The notes under the pieces: generated by a model
Databases searched by the model: none
What the model was told of the DNA's origin: nothing
What the model saw: only the letters and a program-made list of their open reading frames with translations
DNA from: Holothuria scabra
Taxonomy: Eukaryota; Echinodermata; Holothuroidea; Aspidochirotida; Holothuriidae
Direction: 5' to 3'
DNA length: 64,000 nucleotides
Assembly (NCBI GenBank): GCA_037179385.1
Contig: CM074185.1
Span: forward strand, 12,532,866-12,596,865
Shown: positions 58,373 through 64,000 of the stretch, piece after piece
How positions within the stretch are numbered: the stretch's first letter is position 1
Layout of the letters: every line of letters starts with the position of its first letter
Made by a program: the position numbers and the translations under genes

Positions 58373-59082
58373 TTGGACACATACTGCATGGCTGGATTGG
58401 GCATGTTTTTGATCATACTGTACAACTTGTTAGACTTTTAAACCACAGAATGCCAAAGTCACAGACTACGAGTTCCGCAAGCTCTGATGTACTTCTTGGA
58501 ATTGTAGACTTATATGTGTTTTTTCATAGCATGATGATGAAGGGTGATGTAGAATGGGTAGATTCTGTTCAACAGTACTTCCATGCCATATGATAAGAGG
58601 GGCACAATGGGGGCGTGACCCATTTTTAAAACAAATTTATAGGAATTTGTCTTGTTCCACACATGGGAAATCCCCTTCCTGCTTCCAAAATGACTGCATG
58701 CAGTTTTAATTATACTGTAGATTTCCATGGGAGGTAAAACCATGGCTTGGTATACAAACTATGAAATAGCTGGATAAAATGTTTTGATTTTAAATACCTG
58801 TACAACCAAGCTCCCATAGGATTTCATGTTTAAAGGCAGTTGTGGAGAGTTTTCACAGGTATTACAAATATATCTTTATTGCAGTGATGTTACACAACAT
58901 CAACTTCAAGGTAACCCCATAAAGCAGACATAAATCCAAAACATACAGTACTGTACGTGTACCCTTCACAAATAGAAGGATATGCATACATCTGACTACT
59001 TTATTTACAGTAAAGTCAACCTTATTTGTTGGTCCATTGAAATGAAACATTCTTGCCTTCATTTGAGGGCACTTCTCTTCAA

Positions 59083-59131
59083 TACCCCCATACCAAAATT
59101 GTAGTTTGGGGTGAGAGGATTGGTCCTTTAA
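59083..59131. repeat. Family 1 MITE right-end fragment
   Basis: GTAGTTTGGGGTGAGAGGAT then TGGTCCTTTAA. Confidence 0.65.
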
Positions 59132-59224
59132 TGACAGAAGACCGTGTTATATACAGTATGTGTCAACTACATAGAAAGGTAAAGGCAAAATGCAGTTTTA
59201 AATGGTACAAGTTCAAGTTGGTTT

Positions 59225-59330
59225 CCAAATATAGCTCAAACAGGATGCAATTCCTTCGCTTTAGTTGCCTAGTATGACAGACAGGAAAAACGATGGGCAT
59301 ATTCTTTAACCCCTAGCCCACAGGGGGGAA
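59225..59330. repeat. Conserved SINE-like block
   Basis: AGTTGCCTAGTATGACAGAC, GATGGGCATATTCTTTAACC, CTAGCCCACAGGGGGG; second copy of the 51250 block. Confidence 0.5.
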
Positions 59331-59988
59331 CTGTAACATCAAGAGCATAATATTAAGGTCTATATCTATGTAGGAGGAATTATGAAAAATAGATTAGTAG
59401 AATAAAGATAATGTACTGTGGTTGATTCAAAACTACTGTTTAGGAGGATTTACTCAATTACACTCACTGAACCATGATTTTTGAAAGGTTACTATTACCT
59501 TTGAATGAACAAAATAGCTAGGAAATCATCTTTCAGAAGAGGACCAAAATAACAGGCATGACAATCAACGGTTACAAAACAGCAACAAAGCGCCAACCAT
59601 CATCTTTACGAACTATGTCACTGACCATACATGAAACAATTAACTTACTGTACAGTAGCCACTACTGTGTAGGTCTTTGATATAAGTGTTGGTACAGTAA
59701 CTATGAAGTACGGGCAAAGCCTTTGTGGTTGCGCCGTTGCGAGAAATTACATTACAATGCATAGCTATCATAGATAGAAAGATTTTGAATACAGGTCGCT
59801 GTGCAGCAGAAGTATTCTCTGAACTATCTGTAAACTATTCTCAAAATAACAAGCTATTGTAAGGTTTTAGCTTTATATAATATTTCTACGCATATTCAGT
59901 TTCATTTTAAACAGTATTTCCTTTTTCCCCTTTTTCAGTTGATCCTACCACTATGCCAAAAGACTAAATTCCAGTTCTTCTAATTCGC

Positions 59989-60016
<28 letters not shown>
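59989..60016. repeat. Poly-A tract
   Basis: About 28 A in a row followed within 60 bp by T-rich sequence. Confidence 0.9.
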
Positions 60017-60021
<5 letters not shown>

Positions 60022-60339
60022 ACTTTTCTGTTTGTGGTTTTGTGTTTCTTTGTTTTTTTTTGTTTTTTTTTTTTCTTTGATATATACTGTACAAACATTT
60101 AGTGTAGCCACAGTCTAACTGAAGGGCCTTTTTCAAGTTGTGGCTCATTGGCATGTTGAGAGTAAAATGAAGAATCCTAAGGTTGAATGACTTCTACATA
60201 CAGTAGATCATACTGGCAAAACCATGTGTATAATTGATTCAACACATCTCAACTGCCTGCATGCAGTGCTTCCTGATTGAGTGTTTAACTGCAAAAAGTA
60301 CTCCTAAGTTGTCTCAGTTAGTTTCTCACATCAAGTTTT

Positions 60340-60430
60340 ACAACTCAGTTTCCAACCATTAACCAATTCATTTATGTCAGAAGCAGGGTAGCTGGCTACA
60401 TCCTTTTCCAGTTGTGTGACTCAATGGCTT
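60340..60430 (-). repeat. SINE fragment, reverse
   Basis: CAGTTTCCAACCATTAACC and CCTTTTCCAGTTGTGTGACTC; a shorter piece at 60118-60150. Confidence 0.5.
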
Positions 60431-60435
60431 ATGGC

Positions 60436-60578
60436 CAGTGGCGTAACCAAACTTTTTCTTTCGGAACGACTGGGGGAGGGGGAAGCATCGAGTGGTGGGG
60501 CAAGCAAAAATGACAACATCTAAGCAGAGTGCCACCTTAAATCCCCTCCCCCCCCCCTCAACCCTGGTTACACCACTG
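60436..60578. mobile_element. hAT-type MITE, 143 bp
   Basis: CAGTGGCGTAACCA ... TGGTTACACCACTG. Flanks CTTATGGC and CCTGTGGC agree at 6 of 8. Confidence 0.7.
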
Positions 60579-60997
60579 CCTGTGGCTTTACTTACCAGTT
60601 AAACACTAAGTTGAATGACTTCTACATAGTGCAAATCATAATGACAAAACCATAACTGGAATCAAAACTGAAAGTTATAAAGCACCATCCATGGGCTATT
60701 CATTGCATACATGATATTCTTACAGTGTTTGTATTTCAAATGAAGCCATACTGTGCCACCTAGTGTTCCCCTCAAACTTTACAATAAAAATGTTTCCACT
60801 GAAGAATTAAAAAAAAAAATAAATTTACCTAGATAGACTATCAAAACTAAATGGTCTCATGAGTTGGGTTCTAGCTGGGAAAAATGCCAAACCAGGTGGG
60901 TGTTCATCGACACTGCAGCATTCTCACATGATGTTGGACATATCTCAAAATCTAAATGATACAGTCTGTGGTCACTTTACATGATTTTGGTTCCAAT

Positions 60998-61780
60998 CAT
61001 GGGCGTCTGGAAGGGAGGGCAAGGGGGGGCACTTGTCCCCCCTTGAAAATCAAACTTGTGAAAAAATTAATTAAAAATTGAAATAAAAAAAATTCAAAAT
61101 AAATCATCAAAATATCTTCACTCAAAGCATCATTTTCTACCCGTGAAATATGCGGACATTTGACCAGGAATGACAAAAGAGAAGATTGTATGCTGATTAG
61201 TGAAATCGTAGTTCGGGGACCATCATTCATGAAATCTATTGGAAATTTGTAATTGTAAAAACTATGCCAAGATTGTACTAGTTGTCAGGTATGTAGTGTG
61301 CATATGCCATCTGACTATTGATGAATGCATTGGTCTTGGTTTGGTCCCATGCTGATCTCAAGTGGCGACGCGCGGATATAACTGGGATATACAAGGTGAA
61401 TATGGGGGAGGGGCGTATGATTCATAACTGAGTTACGGACATAGGCCTACATAGGCTTTTTGAGAGTTGTAAGCTGTATTGTTCATAGGCATGCAAGGGG
61501 TGACCGAGAGGCAGATTTCCCTTCAACAATTTTTTACATTTGAAATTCTAAAAATCTAAAAATTATAGACATGAAATTCCTTTTTCAGGGCCGGGTACAT
61601 ATGCAGCTTATAACACTCGCCAAGTGTCGTTTCCAACCAGCGGGAGGGTTTGTAAGGCCCCAAATTTTCTTGTACGCTCCGCGCCAACCTATGGTGGCGC
61701 TCCGCTTAGATAGTGTACACAATTTAATCATCCATGAATGACATTGCCCCCCCTTGTAAAAATTTCTGGGGATGCCCATG
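60998..61780. mobile_element. hAT-type element, 783 bp, perfect 8-bp target duplication
   Basis: CATGGGCGTCTGG ... CTGGGGATGCCCATG. Perfect flanks GTTCCAAT at 60990-60997 and 61781-61788. G/C runs just inside each end. No transposase frame recognised. Confidence 0.85.
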
Positions 61781-62849
61781 GTTCCAATACCAGTACAATC
61801 ATTCCATTGAATGTTATGTGTCTGATACTGTGTAGCCCATGCTTAGAGTATGAGTGTGATGAAATTCTAAGTGGGCAGTGAGATTCAAACTGGGTGGTGA
61901 CTCTAAAGAGTAAATTCAAACTGGGTGCAGCACACAGTTTAAACGCCCTGGCTAGAACCCTGATGAGTTAGCCCATCTTGTCACAACCAAAAAATCTTGC
62001 CCCATTTTGCACTATGGCAAAACTTTTCAAAAGGGAATTCGGGTACCCCTCACACAGGCAATAAATCAACAAAAGTGATGTACACCTTTTTCAATTCCCC
62101 CAAATTCCCTGGTTTCGGAGTCTATGAGGGACAATACCTGGTCTCCTATCACCCTATGTCATGAAATACCAATACTCAACCATATGGCAAATGAATAACA
62201 CCAAGGAGACCCTAACAGCAGAGGGCATCCTTTACCCTAATAACACCAAACAGACTGGATATTCTGGTTACAGCCTGGCTAGGAGTACAGTACATATCTC
62301 ATACCTGCTATGAAGGTTAACTTTTAATACCAGACATGAATGAAGTTTACAGACGAATGAAATCAAATTAATACAGCATTAGATTAGGCCGAGTAGCTTG
62401 TAAACTCACAATGAACTGGGTTTCAAGGAATAATCAGCAAAATTAACCCCTGATAATGCATCCCCTTTTCAGAAACAGCTCCCCAAAATGTCACTTCAGA
62501 CACTTTCAAAAAGTGAACCAAATAAAAAAGGAAGTAATACCTGAACCCAAAAGGCAAAATGAGGAAAAATGCATCAGCCAATGATCACTTTGGCAAAGAC
62601 AATTCTCATTCTATGATCATTGAAGGAGGTGCAACAGGATATAGGCATACTTGTTTGTACATCATTCTACACCACTGTTTACAATTGAATGTTTCACAAT
62701 TCCCTTGAACAGGCAATTGTAATGTTTTACACATTACAAAAAGCAATGTTGTATGATGATATGGAAAACGGCAAAACATGGGTTACAGAACTAGTAATGT
62801 AGGTTAGAGAGCTTAGGATGTGGTTTGATACTAGAACTTATAATCTTCT

Positions 62850-62950
62850 GGTTAAATCAAGCTCACCATCTTTTTTCCAGTTTTTGGGCACTGTTTTGTT
62901 ATCCCTACTCCACTGCATTACAGCTACTGTACTACAATCCCTTAGGGCAC
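62850..62950 (-). repeat. SINE fragment, reverse
   Basis: GGTTAAATCAAGCTCACCAT, CTTTTTTCCAGTTTTTGGGC, CCCTACTCCACTGCATTAC. Confidence 0.5.
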
Positions 62951-62980
62951 TGCTTCTCAACATTGAACAGTTGAACTAAG

Positions 62981-63418
62981 GCCATGTTCCCACTTGATCC
63001 ACTTATGTTGACCGCCCCAAGCTCAATCAACTGGAAAATTTTGTGATCAACCCCACGAGTGTTCCCATTTGCTTGCCTGCACAAGGTCTGATCCCCTCCT
63101 CGAGTTCAAGTAACAGGAAGTTGTTTCATTGAAATTATGTGTGCAGGTCAGGTTTGTTTACACAAGTTTGTGTGGCCTGAAGAGCTTCACTGCGGAAGTA
63201 CGTCGCTGACCTTGGGTCACCTTGATCCCTCATTGCATTCCCACTTGTTTTCTTGATCCCCTGCACGTCGTCTGATCCTCCCCGAAGGGAAGATCAAGCT
63301 CTCAGGATCTGATTCGGGGAACGAGAGCATTCCAACTTTCAAATTGATCTCCTGTGCGGGGTCTGAACCAGATCTGACCGCCTGGTCATTCTCAAGAGGG
63401 AACACACTCTTAAGGACA
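62981..63418. repeat. Internally repeated element, probable inverted termini
   Basis: Left CCATGTTCCCACTTGATCC and right CTCAAGAGGGAACACACTC are roughly inverse. Inside, a TTCCCACTTG...GTCTGATCC unit recurs near 62988, 63062, 63238 and 63329. Confidence 0.45.
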
Positions 63419-63449
63419 GCTTTGACCCCAAGAATGTTTTAATTTCAAG

Positions 63450-63505
63450 TCCTCCTGACCAATTGGTTAGAAACTGAGCCCAAAACCCTTTTAGCTAGCT
63501 AACTA
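63450..63505 (+). repeat. SINE 3' fragment
   Basis: CTGACCAATTGGTTAGAAAC and CTAGCTAGCTAACTACTG-like tail. Confidence 0.5.
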
Positions 63506-63694
63506 CTGTAATTGAGGCCCTCCTTACAAAAACATTCCAATCCTTTTTTTTCCTATTCGTTAATTCCTTAATACTGTTTATAACTTTTTGTGTACATCTC
63601 TTCCCCACCTAGGATAGCTTTGTGGCCTACTGGTGAGCCACAATCCATCAGATTAGAAGCCCTGCTCTAGGAAATCATCCAATAGTCAATACAC

Positions 63695-63953
63695 TTAACC
63701 CTTTACTGTTGTTTGGGTCCTTTTGGACCCATGCAGAGAGCTCAGCTGTCACACATCTTTACTGTTTCACGCGGAGCTCGAAACTGCGAGTAGCTACCCG
63801 AAAATTCGGCCACAACAGCGAGAGAGACAATAGTTTAAGGTCACGGGGTCAATGGCCTACGGAAGCTGATGCGGGGCGGGCTACGTCCGCTTTTCCGCCC
63901 TCTCCCGAGGCACGCAAATATGCCCCGATCGGAGCACAACGGTAGAGGGTTAA
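63695..63953. mobile_element. piggyBac-like MITE with TTAA duplication
   Basis: TTAA (63695-63698) + CCCTTTACTGTTGT ... ACAACGGTAGAGGG + TTAA (63950-63953). Inverted ends beginning CCC next to TTAA are the piggyBac signature. Inner palindrome TGGGTCC/GGACCCA at 63714-63731. Interior is GC-rich, unlike its surroundings; the open frame at 63709-63945 is inside it and shows no domain. Confidence 0.8.
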
Positions 63954-64000
63954 TCTAAAATATCTGCACCACTCGGCTGAAGGTTTACATGCACACATGC

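Larger units (their letters stand above)
57437..64000. other. TGFBR3 upstream intron, 5' exons not found
   Basis: A phase-0 exon of about 300 nt encoding the first orphan-domain segment is expected upstream of 57436. No frame on the - strand of this interval resembles it. Contains the mobile elements listed below. Confidence 0.5.

Noticed and set aside
63709..63945. 78-residue open frame
   Set aside because: Entirely within the piggyBac-like MITE and without recognisable domain.

Overview
This is a eukaryotic, intron-rich, AT-rich window with two multi-exon genes facing each other. On the + strand is a complete CDC7 kinase gene: nine coding exons from 4455 to 18036, predicted protein 542 residues. 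On the - strand is the 3' three quarters of a betaglycan (TGF-beta receptor type III, TGFBR3) gene: ten coding exons from 57436 down to 24146, 671 residues. The signal peptide and first part of its ectodomain must lie beyond 64000. Exon limits were read by hand from GT/AG splice sites, reading-frame continuity and remembered family features; no alignment was run.

Layout: 1-4383 holds the putative CDC7 upstream region, with degenerate ~150-bp repeats, a palindromic pair of E2F-like sites and a candidate non-coding first exon donor. CDC7 runs 4455-18036. A gap of about 6.1 kb with no recognisable gene separates the two stop codons. TGFBR3 occupies 24146-57436 and its upstream intron fills 57437-64000. 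In human, CDC7 and TGFBR3 are also neighbours, in the same convergent arrangement, so the window appears to carry an old deuterostome linkage. The genes do not act in one pathway: CDC7 with DBF4 fires replication origins, while betaglycan presents TGF-beta family ligands at the cell surface.

Introns and flanks are full of mobile DNA whose borders can often be read: non-autonomous hAT-type elements with 8-bp target duplications, several families bounded by TTAA (piggyBac-like), a tRNA-Glu-like SINE family, and long tandem arrays of a ~145-bp unit carrying a TGACCTTTGACC motif (a DR1 nuclear-receptor half-site pair). Two of these arrays are the cores of elements with Helentron/HINE-like ends, and both sit at the same point inside a SINE.

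Organism: the gene content, gene order and repeat style suggest a marine invertebrate deuterostome, most likely an echinoderm (perhaps a sea cucumber). That is inference; nothing in the window fixes the species.
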